From Pseudomonas gingeri (GTDB lineage Bacteria; Pseudomonadota; Gammaproteobacteria; Pseudomonadales; Pseudomonadaceae), in contig NZ_JACAOS010000002.1 in NCBI RefSeq assembly GCF_013386165.1, positions 124,001 to 188,000 on the forward strand: 64,000 nt of DNA, in the 5' to 3' direction. The translations under genes and the position numbers were made by a program. The notes below the pieces were generated by a model that saw only the letters and a program-made list of their open reading frames with translations, had not been told where the DNA came from and made no database searches. This document shows, piece by piece, positions 54,902-63,652 of the stretch. Numbering within the stretch: the stretch's first letter is position 1; every line of letters begins with the position of its first letter.

Positions 54902-55804
54902 ATGACCGTTAAACAGCTTAGGGCCTTTCTTGCGGTTGCCCAGAGCCTGAGCTTTGCCGTGGCGGGCGAGCGTCTCTATTTGTCGCAATCGGCCCTGAGC
55001 CTGACCATCAAGGCCCTGGAAGAAGGCCTGGGCGGGCGGCTGTTCAGCCGCAACACCCGCAACGTCGCGCTGACCCCGGAAGGCGAGGTCCTGGTGCCCC
55101 TGGCCCGACGCCTGATCGCCGATTGGGACAATGCCGAGGACGAACTGCGTCAGCGTTTCACCTTGCAGCGCGGCCGCGTGACCCTGGCCGCCATGCCGTC
55201 ATTCGCCGGTAACCTGTTACCACCGATCCTCAAGACCTTCCGCGCACGCTATCCCCAGGTCAATGTCACGGTCAACGATGTGATCAACGAGCAGGTCCTG
55301 GAGATGGTGCGCGACGGCCAGGTGGAACTGGGCGTGGCCTTCGAGCCGCAGCAAGGCTCGTCGCTGGCCTTCACGCCGCTTTATATCGACCGTTTTGTTG
55401 CCGTGGTGCCGGCGGATTCGCCGTGGGTCGATCTGGCGCAGATCGATTGGCCGACCTTGCTGACGCAACCTTTTATCACCTTGCAGCGCCCGTCCACGGT
55501 GCGGGTGATGCTGGAGGAACACCTGCGGGCACGGGACATGAGCTTGCCGGTGGAGTTCGAGAGCCATCAACTGGCAACGGTGGGGCGCATGGTCGCCAGC
55601 GGGTTGGGGGTGAGTGCGGTGCCGGCCTTGTGTGTCGGACAGATGCGCGAGCTGGGCGCACGCTGCATCACCTTGTGTGATCCGGTGGTCGAACGGGCTA
55701 TCGGCGTGCTGACCAAACCCGGTCACGAGCTGTCGGCGGCGGCCCAGGCATTGTTTGATGTGTTGCAGGAGGAAAGATTAAGTTACTTGTATTTCGAAAA
55801 ATAA
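54902..55804 (+). CDS. dhcR: LysR-type regulator of the CoA-transferase cluster
   Basis: A 300 aa LysR regulator. The N-terminal part has QLRAFLAVAQSLSFAVAGER and the recognition helix SALSLTIKALEEGLG (about residues 30-45). It lies divergent from the CoA-transferase cluster, as DhcR does in P. aeruginosa, and probably activates it. ATG 54902 is chosen over an in-frame upstream extension (54851) that would run through the palindrome at 54855. The name is based on synteny and should be taken with caution. Confidence 0.75.
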   Translation: MTVKQLRAFLAVAQSLSFAVAGERLYLSQSALSLTIKALEEGLGGRLFSRNTRNVALTPEGEVLVPLARRLIADWDNAEDELRQRFTLQRGRVTLAAMPSFAGNLLPPILKTFRARYPQVNVTVNDVINEQVLEMVRDGQVELGVAFEPQQGSSLAFTPLYIDRFVAVVPADSPWVDLAQIDWPTLLTQPFITLQRPSTVRVMLEEHLRARDMSLPVEFESHQLATVGRMVASGLGVSAVPALCVGQMRELGARCITLCDPVVERAIGVLTKPGHELSAAAQALFDVLQEERLSYLYFEK

Positions 55805-55873
55805 CTGCATCGGCTGTGGACCTTTTTCTACGATGCGCAATCATTACCCCATGAATATCCGAAGGAGGTGTGT

Positions 55874-56434
55874 ATGTTCATCCGGTCTTTGACCCTCGCT
55901 GTACTGTCTATCGTTGCTGCAAGTCCTGTCTGGGCAGCCGATGATGCGTCGCCGCTGGCCCAGGATCTGGGGAAGAACCGGGCGTTGATCGTGATTGCGC
56001 CGAGTACGGTGGATCCTACGTTGGTCAGCTTGACGAAGGCCATCGCCGACCCGGCCAACAAGAAGGAGATCGACGATCGCCAACTGGTGCTCTACGAAGT
56101 GGCCCAGACCGTCGGCAAGCGCGCGGGTAAATGGATGGAGCAGCCCGCCACCATGGCGCTGATTCGCGGGCTCAAGCTTGGGGTCACACCGGAAGGTGTC
56201 TCCACGGTGATCCTGGTGGGCAAGGATGGCGAGCAGACGACCCTGCAGCACAATGGGCCGATTGCACTCAAGGAGGTGTTCAGTGCGATCGATGCACTGC
56301 CGGCCTCGGAGAAAGCCGCCGTTGCACCCGCGCCACCAGCGGCAGCGGAAGCCAAGCCGGTGAAGGGCGCGAAAGGTGCCAAGGCCGAGAAGGCCGGCAA
56401 GCCGGCGGCTCCGGCCAAGGATCTGGAAGATTGA
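55874..56434 (+). CDS. Exported DUF4174-like protein with Ala/Pro/Lys-rich tail
   Basis: A 186 aa protein with an N-terminal signal peptide (cleavage near VWA, residue 22), then a domain of about 115 residues (NRALIVIAPSTVDPTL...VGKDGEQTTLQH) like DUF4174 thioredoxin-like proteins, and an unstructured Ala/Lys/Pro tail (KPVKGAKGAKAEKAGK). The start ATG 55874 follows AAGGAGG by five bases. Function unknown. Periplasmic. The tail may anchor the protein to a negatively charged partner such as the cell wall. Confidence 0.75.
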   Translation: MFIRSLTLAVLSIVAASPVWAADDASPLAQDLGKNRALIVIAPSTVDPTLVSLTKAIADPANKKEIDDRQLVLYEVAQTVGKRAGKWMEQPATMALIRGLKLGVTPEGVSTVILVGKDGEQTTLQHNGPIALKEVFSAIDALPASEKAAVAPAPPAAAEAKPVKGAKGAKAEKAGKPAAPAKDLED

Positions 56435-56477
56435 TACGCAACGCTACTTACTGGGCTAATCCATAGAGGTCAGGGTC

Positions 56478-57248
56478 ATGTCGGGCGTTCACAAGGCAGC
56501 ACAAGTCGGCTTCAGCACTGAAGCCAAAACCTATGCCCACGGGCGTCCTGACTATCCCGCCGAACTGCTGTCTTGGCTGCGTGACACTTTGGGGTTAGTG
56601 CCGGGGGCGCAGGCGATCGATCTCGGTGCCGGCACCGGCAAGTTCACTCGTTTGCTGGCGGCGAGCGGTGCCACAGTGACGGCCATCGAGCCGATCGAGG
56701 CGATGCGTGCTGAACTGGTCGATCGTCTGCCGCAGGTCCGGGCGTTGTCAGGGACGGCCGAGGCGATGCCGCTGGAATCCGAGGTAGGCGATGCCCTGCT
56801 GTGTGCCCAGGCGTTCCACTGGTTTGCCCATGAAGCGGCGCTCGCCGAGATTCATCGGGTGCTCAAACCGGGCGGGCGACTCGGGCTGGTGTGGAATGTG
56901 CGTGATGAGTCGGTGGACTGGGTGGCGGCCATCACCCGGATCATTACCCCTTACGAGGGCGATACACCGCGTTTTCATACCGGCGCCTGGCGCCAGCCAT
57001 TCAACGGCCGCTATTTCTCGGCGCCAGAGCTGAGTTGTTTCGAGTACACCCATGTGGGCCCGCCCGAGGAAGTCATCATCGACCGTTTCCTCTCGGTCAG
57101 CTTTATTGCGGCATTGCCGGCAGCGGAAAAGGCTCAGGTGACCGAGCAACTTCAGGCCCTGATTCAAAGCCATCCGGCCTTGCGTGGCCAAGAGACCATC
57201 GCCTTTCCTTACCGGACCGAGGCGTATCGCTGCATTCGTCTGGATTGA
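56478..57248 (+). CDS. Class I SAM-dependent methyltransferase
   Basis: A 256 aa protein with the SAM-binding motif I IDLGAGTGKFTRLLAASG near residue 47 and the methyltransferase type 11 core following. It begins with TEAKTYAHGRPDYP, typical for a set of small-molecule methyltransferases with unclear substrate. The start has a ribosome binding site (GAGGTCAGG). It is the first of two genes on this strand before a convergent synthetase cluster. No partner suggests a role. Confidence 0.87.
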   Translation: MSGVHKAAQVGFSTEAKTYAHGRPDYPAELLSWLRDTLGLVPGAQAIDLGAGTGKFTRLLAASGATVTAIEPIEAMRAELVDRLPQVRALSGTAEAMPLESEVGDALLCAQAFHWFAHEAALAEIHRVLKPGGRLGLVWNVRDESVDWVAAITRIITPYEGDTPRFHTGAWRQPFNGRYFSAPELSCFEYTHVGPPEEVIIDRFLSVSFIAALPAAEKAQVTEQLQALIQSHPALRGQETIAFPYRTEAYRCIRLD

Positions 57249-57319
57249 TAGCGGCTGGTCAGCGGGCTACCCGTTGTTTAGGATCGTGCCTTGCAATGGA
57301 TCAGGGTCATGGAGTGGGT

Positions 57320-57715
57320 ATGAAGGGCAGCTGTGCTTGCGGGGCCGTCGAGTATGAAATCGACGCTATCGATATGCCGATCGGGCATTGTCATTGCCAT
57401 ACCTGCCGCAAAACCCATGCGGCGGCCTTTGCCAGCACCGCTGGGGTCCAGCGCGAGCATTTTCGCTGGCTCAAGGGCCAGGAAACACTCACCGCCTATG
57501 AGTCCTCGCCGGGAAAGCTGCGCCATTTCTGTTCGCGCTGCGGCTCGCATCTGATGGCCGAGAGGTTGCACCTGCCTTTGGTGATTGTGCGTGTCGCAAC
57601 CTTGGATGACGATCCGGGCGTGGTGGCCGAGCAGCATATCTGGGTGTCCCATGACGTGCCGTGGCTGCGCTATGAAGGCATGCCCGAGTATCTGGAGTGG
57701 CAGCCGGGGCGATGA
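57320..57715 (+). CDS. GFA-family zinc protein
   Basis: A 131 aa protein of the glutathione-dependent formaldehyde-activating (GFA)/CENP-V family. Zinc-binding Cys pairs are readable: CACG at 5-8, CHCHTCRKTH at 24-33 and CSRCGSHL. GFA family members bind zinc and small molecules; few have proven formaldehyde activity. The ATG at 57320 is 71 bases after the methyltransferase stop and is preceded by GGAGTGGGT. It is convergent with the phosphopantetheinyl transferase gene, 27 bases apart. It need not be linked with the Fae-like protein at 20523. Confidence 0.85.
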   Translation: MKGSCACGAVEYEIDAIDMPIGHCHCHTCRKTHAAAFASTAGVQREHFRWLKGQETLTAYESSPGKLRHFCSRCGSHLMAERLHLPLVIVRVATLDDDPGVVAEQHIWVSHDVPWLRYEGMPEYLEWQPGR

Positions 57716-57742
57716 CTGAGCGACAAAAAAACGCACGCCTGT

Positions 57743-58348
57743 TCAGTGGCTGCGGCCCGGTGTAACGGGAAGCACCAGCATTCCCACCAGCCCGGGTGGC
57801 AGGTCGAGCCCGAAACATCGGTAATCGGCTTCGGGTTCACCGGACCATTCCTCCAGGGCCCGCCCTGCGCATTTCAGCGTTGCCTCGCGCAGGCACCAGG
57901 CCTGGGCGAACGCTTGCGCGCGCTGCTCTTGAGCCACTTGCCTCAGGCCTAGTGTTGTTTGCGGCCCCAGGTAGTCGCGCGCCACGCTCTCCCAGTCCGG
58001 GATGTCCCGCACCCGCATCAGATCGATACCGACTGGCCCGTACAGGTGCAGGGCGGCGACCGAGATATCGTCTTCGTGACTGATCGAAAGGCCTGGCTCA
58101 TGGCGCCCGGTGATGAGCACGCGGGGCGCCTGGCCGGGCACATGGGGGAAAGACAATGCGCTGGGCGGTAGGCCCAGCGTCTGGCTAATGACTGCCCTCA
58201 AGGCTTCGCGAATCTGTGCCCTGGCCTCGGCGCGGCTGGCACCGGCGGGGTGTCGGGTGCAGATCAGCACGACGCCTTGCTGCGGCGGCGGCAGGGCGCC
58301 CGGCCATGGGTGCAGGCTCAAGACGGCCATGGCCTGCCCCTCGGTCAT
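57743..58348 (-). CDS. 4'-phosphopantetheinyl transferase (Sfp-type)
   Basis: A 201 aa enzyme that transfers the phosphopantetheine arm of CoA to the Ser of carrier domains. The metal-binding segment VGIDLMRVRD (Asp) and the downstream helix WCLREATLKCAG are conserved; the W-x2-K-E-A box reads W-C-L-R-E-A, with Arg for Lys. It overlaps the end of the synthetase gene by 4 bases (ATGA), so it is translated with it and probably activates its carrier domain. ATG 58348 is the start that gives this overlap. Confidence 0.87.
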   Translation of the reverse strand: MTEGQAMAVLSLHPWPGALPPPQQGVVLICTRHPAGASRAEARAQIREALRAVISQTLGLPPSALSFPHVPGQAPRVLITGRHEPGLSISHEDDISVAALHLYGPVGIDLMRVRDIPDWESVARDYLGPQTTLGLRQVAQEQRAQAFAQAWCLREATLKCAGRALEEWSGEPEADYRCFGLDLPPGLVGMLVLPVTPGRSH

Positions 58349-61300
58349 GCCCGGGCGGGAGAGGCCGGGCAGCCCACCCAGCAACTGCCGGCGGGAATAT
58401 GCTCACCCTTCATGACCAGCGTCAGCGCGCCGAGGTGTGCGCCGTCGGCTACCTGGGCGCTGTACAGCACCGCGCTGCGGGGGCCCATGTAGACACGTTG
58501 GCCAATGAGCACGTGATCGATCTTCATGATCCGATCCTCGAACAGATGTGTCTGCGGGCTCGCCATGGCATTCAGTTCACTGTCATCGCCGATGCTGACG
58601 CAGTCGAATTCGGTGATGTCGGTGCTGTCCATGTAGACACCTTTGCCGATCTTGCTGCCGAGCAGGCTGAACGCCGGCGGCAACCACGGCGTACCCCGCA
58701 GGTAGCGCATGAAGTTGGGCACGGCCATGCTTTCGTAGAGGCTGGTGACGCTTTCCGAGAGCCAGACAAAGGGTGTCCACATCGGTTCGGCGCGTTTGCG
58801 GTAACGTCCCACCGCCAGCCATTTGAAGGCCACGACGAACAGGTAGTTGCCCAGGCCATAGGCCAGGCCGATCAATGCCAGCCAGGCCAGCATCTGACCC
58901 CAGCGGCCGTCGCTGGCCAGCGGCATCAGGTCGAGGGTGACGGTATAGCCGACCGCGATCACCAGGGCATGGGGGGTGACGATGCGCAAGCCTTCGATCA
59001 AGCCACGGGACAGGCGCCGCAACGGTGACGGTCGGAACGTCAGGGACTCGGGATAACCGCTGGCCTGTTCGCGAGCCGGCAGGTTGATCGCTGGTGAGCC
59101 CAGCCACGTGTCGCCGTCGGACAATTGCCCATTGGCCGGCGCGCAGGAGTGCACGCCGATCAGCACATTTTCCGGCAGCACGGTGCCATCTGGAATGTAG
59201 CTGCCGTTACCGACGAAACTGCGGTTCGACACCACGGTCGGCTGAACGGACATCCAGCCACCCTCGACCTGCTCGTCACCGAGCATCACGGCGTCGGCGA
59301 TAAAGGTTTCGTCCCCCAGGGTCAGCATGTACGGCACCACGCCCTGGGCGCTGGAGATCTCCGCGTCGCGGCCGACCTTGACCCCGAGCAGGCGATACCA
59401 GAAAGGTGCGTACACCGTGGCATAGAGGCCGGACAAGGTGTTCAGGCTCGACTCCTGGATATGGCTGACCAGCCATTTGGCGCAATAAGTGTTGCTGTGC
59501 AGCGGATAACGTCCGGGCGCCAGGCTGGGCAGGGCGATCTTGCGGATGGCGGCCGAGGCCAGGGCGGTGATGACGATCAGTACGGCGCTGGTCGGGAACG
59601 CCAGTACAAAGTAGCGGGCCAGTTGCACGCCGATTCCGTTGCCCTGTAGCCAGGGCATCAGGTTCTGTGCGTCGATCCAGTCCATCAGGGCGAAGGCCGG
59701 GAACACCGGAATAAAGAACAGCGTGGCAATCAACAGGATGCCGAACACAAAGAACAGGTTTTCGGCAAATCGACGTCGCGCCGTCACCTGTGGCCGTGGT
59801 GGCAGGCGCTGCGGATCGTAGGCGCCGGTATCCCGGGCCGGCGCGCCGCCCCGGATGCGTCCGGCGGGCACGTTGCATCCATCGGCGAGGGCCGACTGGC
59901 CTTCCAGGCGGGCGCAATGACCGAGGCCAGTGTTGCCTTCGAGGATCGCATAGGAGCCGACGCAGGCCTGCTCTTCCAGGGTGATGGGCCCCAGATGCAG
60001 CTGGCCGCGCTCGACGCGGGCGTTTTCGCAACTGACGGCGTTACCGATACTGACGCCGGAACCGAGGGTCAACAGGTCCGGTGCGCGCAAACTCATGGAG
60101 CCGACCGTGACGTCGTTGCCGATCTTGGCCCCGAGAGCCCGCAGCCACAGGGGATAAAGCGAAGAGCCGCTCAACAGATAGACCGGCGCTGACTCGATCA
60201 TGCGGTCGGCGACCCACCAGCGGTAGTAGACCAGGCCCCACAACGGGTAGGTCCCGGGCTTCATGCGCCCGGCCACCAGCCATTTGCCGGCGATGGCGAT
60301 GATGAACTGCATGACCGTCGCCAGCAGGAATACCCCGATGGACGCAAGCGTGGCGACAGACAGGGAGTCGCCCGGTGCGCCAGTCAGGGAGTGAAAGGTA
60401 AAGAACGGGGCCAGCCATTGCATCATCCGCAGGCAGACCATCGGCGGTAATGCCAGGGCCTGCGCCGCGGCGCAACGCCAGCGGCGGAAGGCGGACGGTG
60501 GTGTCCATGGGGCCTGGACCGTCAGCGGTTCCTGCGTCAACGCCAGTACCGCGGCAATCGCACCGATGCGCCGTTGCTGGTAAATATCGCGCACCGTCAC
60601 GTGGGCGAAGCGAGCGTCGGTACGCAAGGCCGACGCCAGGCGTGCGGCGAAGAAGGAGTGACCGCCCAGGTCGGTGAAAAAGTCCGCATCGCGACGGATG
60701 GGCTGACCGGGGAACAGCGTTGCCAAGGCGTTGAACAGAGCCTCTTCGGCTGGCGTCTCGGGGGTGTCGGAGTCCAGGCCGGCAAGGTTGGCGGATACAC
60801 TCAGCGGGCGAGCCTTGAGGGTCTTGCGATCGATCTTGCCGGAGGTCAGGCGGGGCATGCTGTCCAGCAACTCGAAGTGTCCCGGCACCATATAGGACGG
60901 TAATTGCAACTGCAGCGCCTTGCGCAGTTGCGGGACCAATGCGCTTTCACACAGCGACTGGTCAGGCACCAGATAGGCGACGAGTTGGTCGATGCCATGG
61001 TCATTGCGCAGCAGCACCGCCACGGTGCCGACGCCCAGTTGTTGCGCCAGCAGGGCTTCGATTTCACCGAGCTCGACCCGGAAGCCACGAATCTTCACCT
61101 GATCATCGGCGCGGCCCAGGCACTGCACCTGGCCGTCGACATCAATGCGCGCCAGATCGCCGGTGCGGTACAGACGGGCATCGTGGTAGCCGGTGCTCCA
61201 GGGGTTGGGCAGGAACTTCGCGCGGGTCAGGTCGGGCCTACCCAGATAACCGTCGGCCAGGCCCGGACCGATGATGCACAGTTCGCCGGTTTCTCCCCGT

Positions 61301-62388
61301 GGCAGCAGGGTGGGCGTACGCTCGGGGGAAGGGTCGACGTCGTTGGCGATCACCAGCAGGCCATAGTTGGGCAGCGGTGTACCGATGGTCACCGGCCGGC
61401 CGGGTGAAAGGCGGGCAAGGCTGGCCGAGACCGTGGCCTCGGTGGGGCCATAGGTGTTGAAAATTTCGCGACCCGGCCGGCTCCAGCGCTCCACCAGCGA
61501 TTCGGGGCACATCTCGCCGCCGAGGTTGATCAGGCGCAGGCTGGGCACTTCCTCACTGAACAACGCCAGCAGGGTCGGCACGGCATGCAGCACGCTGATC
61601 TTCTGCTCGGTCAGCATGCGCGGCAGGGTTTCCGGATCGCCGCTGATCTCCTTGGGACCGATCCACAGCGTTGCTCCCACCAGGTAGGCGATCCAGATTT
61701 CCTCGAAGGACATGTCGAAGGCGACTGAAAAGCCCTGGTAAACCCGGTCAGAGGCTTGAATACCGAGCACCGCGTTTTCGCTTCGCAGGAAATGGCAGAT
61801 GCTACGCTGGGAGATCAGGATGCCTTTCGGTTTGCCGGTTGAACCCGAGGTATAGATGACATAGGCGGGGTGATCGGGCAGGGCGCCGCTGCGGCGTGAC
61901 AACACGGCGTCGGTTGGAGTCAGCAGGGTTTCGGCGGTCCAGAACCGCAGGCCGGCCTCTTTCAGGCTCGGCGCCAGCTGTTCACAGGAGACAACGCCCA
62001 CGGCGGCGGCATCGGCCATGCAGATTTGCAGGCGTTCGACAGGTGTGTCCTGGTCCAGCGGCAACCAGGCGGCACCGGCCTTGGCGATGCCGGCTTGCAT
62101 CACCAGCAACTCGATGCCGCGGGGTAGCCACAGTCCGACGATCTGTCCTGGGCGCACACCCGCCTGGATCAGGCCAGACGCCACCCGATCGGCTTGTTGG
62201 CTCAGTTCGCGGTAAGTGAGCTGGCGCTCGCCGCAGATCAGTGCGATCTGATCCGGGGTCCGCCGGGCGCTGTCCTCCAGCAGGTCGGCCAGGGTTTCCT
62301 CGTGGAGTAATTCAGGTTGGATAGGGCCATATAGTACGTCCGATAAGAACGCTGTCTGACGTTGTTTTTGCATGATCGCTTTATTCAT
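58345..62388 (-). CDS. Pls-like single-module peptide synthetase with membrane and beta-helix domains
   Basis: A protein of about 1347 aa with the Pls/PosA layout. Residues 1-510 are an adenylation domain (YTSGSTGKPKG, YRTGDLARI, LTSGKIDRK); 545-620 a carrier domain (DLGGHSFFAARL). The rest has about six hydrophobic helices around three blocks of acetyltransferase-like beta-helix repeats and tandem soluble domains, as in the epsilon-poly-lysine synthetase. My reading of the specificity positions is D-M-E-H-N-G-T-V-S-K. The acidic third residue suggests a basic amino acid, but this is tentative. Other starts (62373) are possible. Product: a homo- or short amino acid polymer, not a classical peptide; no condensation domain is seen. 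Confidence 0.82.
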   Translation of the reverse strand: MNKAIMQKQRQTAFLSDVLYGPIQPELLHEETLADLLEDSARRTPDQIALICGERQLTYRELSQQADRVASGLIQAGVRPGQIVGLWLPRGIELLVMQAGIAKAGAAWLPLDQDTPVERLQICMADAAAVGVVSCEQLAPSLKEAGLRFWTAETLLTPTDAVLSRRSGALPDHPAYVIYTSGSTGKPKGILISQRSICHFLRSENAVLGIQASDRVYQGFSVAFDMSFEEIWIAYLVGATLWIGPKEISGDPETLPRMLTEQKISVLHAVPTLLALFSEEVPSLRLINLGGEMCPESLVERWSRPGREIFNTYGPTEATVSASLARLSPGRPVTIGTPLPNYGLLVIANDVDPSPERTPTLLPRGETGELCIIGPGLADGYLGRPDLTRAKFLPNPWSTGYHDARLYRTGDLARIDVDGQVQCLGRADDQVKIRGFRVELGEIEALLAQQLGVGTVAVLLRNDHGIDQLVAYLVPDQSLCESALVPQLRKALQLQLPSYMVPGHFELLDSMPRLTSGKIDRKTLKARPLSVSANLAGLDSDTPETPAEEALFNALATLFPGQPIRRDADFFTDLGGHSFFAARLASALRTDARFAHVTVRDIYQQRRIGAIAAVLALTQEPLTVQAPWTPPSAFRRWRCAAAQALALPPMVCLRMMQWLAPFFTFHSLTGAPGDSLSVATLASIGVFLLATVMQFIIAIAGKWLVAGRMKPGTYPLWGLVYYRWWVADRMIESAPVYLLSGSSLYPLWLRALGAKIGNDVTVGSMSLRAPDLLTLGSGVSIGNAVSCENARVERGQLHLGPITLEEQACVGSYAILEGNTGLGHCARLEGQSALADGCNVPAGRIRGGAPARDTGAYDPQRLPPRPQVTARRRFAENLFFVFGILLIATLFFIPVFPAFALMDWIDAQNLMPWLQGNGIGVQLARYFVLAFPTSAVLIVITALASAAIRKIALPSLAPGRYPLHSNTYCAKWLVSHIQESSLNTLSGLYATVYAPFWYRLLGVKVGRDAEISSAQGVVPYMLTLGDETFIADAVMLGDEQVEGGWMSVQPTVVSNRSFVGNGSYIPDGTVLPENVLIGVHSCAPANGQLSDGDTWLGSPAINLPAREQASGYPESLTFRPSPLRRLSRGLIEGLRIVTPHALVIAVGYTVTLDLMPLASDGRWGQMLAWLALIGLAYGLGNYLFVVAFKWLAVGRYRKRAEPMWTPFVWLSESVTSLYESMAVPNFMRYLRGTPWLPPAFSLLGSKIGKGVYMDSTDITEFDCVSIGDDSELNAMASPQTHLFEDRIMKIDHVLIGQRVYMGPRSAVLYSAQVADGAHLGALTLVMKGEHIPAGSCWVGCPASPARA

Positions 62389-62866
62389 AAGCGGGGTATT
62401 CCCTGTTTTGTTAGGGGCGGTCCGACGCCTTTGCCCTCTGGGGTGAAGCCGGCAGGAGGGCCAATGAACTACACGGGCTCTATCATTGAAAAAACTGTGT
62501 TTGTATCTGTTTTGATACAATTCATTCCGAGCAAGTCCATGATTGAGCCCGTCAGCGCTTCAGATTTTGCCGCCAGTGCGGACGACAACTTGAGTCTCTC
62601 AGAGCGCAGCTGTACGGAAGTTGAACGCTGGGTAGGCATGCACAAATAGGGTGCACGGGCAGAGCACGAAGTCCAACAAACAGGGGACCCGGAGCGAAGT
62701 TCGAGAATGGAACAGGAGACGAGCGGTAGGCGTGCAGCAACCTGGGAAAGTCCCTGGGTCAAAGTTGTTATAACGTTAGATTATATTTTTATAAGCGCTC
62801 ATAACTTTAACCGCTATGCTGCGGGCCAGATTTTTTGTGGTCGTGCTGAATTCACAGGGCTTGCTA
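62389..62866. other. 478-base gap between synthetase and TSUP genes
   Basis: No gene found. It holds the divergent promoters of the synthetase (leftward) and the TSUP-type gene (rightward). An AT-rich stretch around 62764-62805 (TTATAACGTTAGATTATATT) is a likely promoter segment. Short open frames here have no recognisable family. Confidence 0.35.
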
Positions 62867-63652
62867 ATGGATGTCGGTAATTTCGGTTTTGTCGTTGCAG
62901 GTCTGGTGGTCGGTTTCATCGTCGGGATGACCGGAGTCGGTGGCGGTTCGTTGATGACGCCGATCCTGCTGTGGTTCGGTATCAACCCGGCCACTGCGGT
63001 GGGCACGGACTTGCTGTACGCGGCGATCACCAAATCCGGAGGCGTTCTCGTTCACCGGAAGAACGACAATATCGACTGGAAAATCACCGGTTGGCTGACC
63101 CTGGGCAGCGTGCCGGCGGTGTTGTTGACCTTGTGGTTTCTGAGCAGCCTGCATACCGCGCCGGAAGCCTTGAACAGCATCATCAAGCAATCCTTGGGTT
63201 TTGTGCTGTTGCTGACGGCCCTGGCGGTGCTGTTCAAGAACAAGTTGCTGGCGTTTGCCCATCGACGCGGGGTCGATCACTCGCAGATCAGTGACTCGAA
63301 GTTGAACGGGCTGACGGTGGTGACCGGCTTGATCCTCGGCACCATGGTGGCCTTGACCTCCATCGGTGCGGGTGCCCTGGGCACTGTGGCCTTGTTTATC
63401 CTTTATCCGTTCCTGCCGACCCGGCGCCTGGTGGGGACGGAAATCGCTCACGCAGTGCCGCTGACCCTGGTTGCGGGCCTGGGGCATGCAAGCATGGGCA
63501 ATATGAACTGGGAGCTGTTGGGCTTCCTGTTGATGGGCTCGTTGCCGGGGATCTACATCGGCAGTCACCTGGCCGGGCGGGTGCCGGATAATATCTTGCG
63601 GCCTTTGCTGGCCTTCATGCTGTTTTCCATCGGCTACAAGCTGGTGTTCTGA
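62867..63652 (+). CDS. TSUP-family transporter (TauE/SafE type)
   Basis: An integral membrane protein of 261 aa with about eight helices. The first helix ends in the family motif GMTGVGGGSLMTPILL, and the second half repeats it as LTSIGAGALGTVALF. Members export sulfite, sulfoacetate or other organic anions. Sequence and position give no substrate. ATG 62867 is used; the longer frame to 62816 has no ribosome binding site. It is divergent from the synthetase gene. Confidence 0.87.
   Translation: MDVGNFGFVVAGLVVGFIVGMTGVGGGSLMTPILLWFGINPATAVGTDLLYAAITKSGGVLVHRKNDNIDWKITGWLTLGSVPAVLLTLWFLSSLHTAPEALNSIIKQSLGFVLLLTALAVLFKNKLLAFAHRRGVDHSQISDSKLNGLTVVTGLILGTMVALTSIGAGALGTVALFILYPFLPTRRLVGTEIAHAVPLTLVAGLGHASMGNMNWELLGFLLMGSLPGIYIGSHLAGRVPDNILRPLLAFMLFSIGYKLVF

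Noticed and set aside
57320-57715. Link between the GFA protein and the Fae-like protein as one formaldehyde pathway
   Set aside because: They lie 36 kb apart, in different transcription units, and most GFA-family proteins have no proven formaldehyde role.
58345-62520. Long N-terminal extension of the synthetase to 62520
   Set aside because: The first 44 residues show no synthetase feature and run into the divergent promoter region; 62388 is the more likely start.
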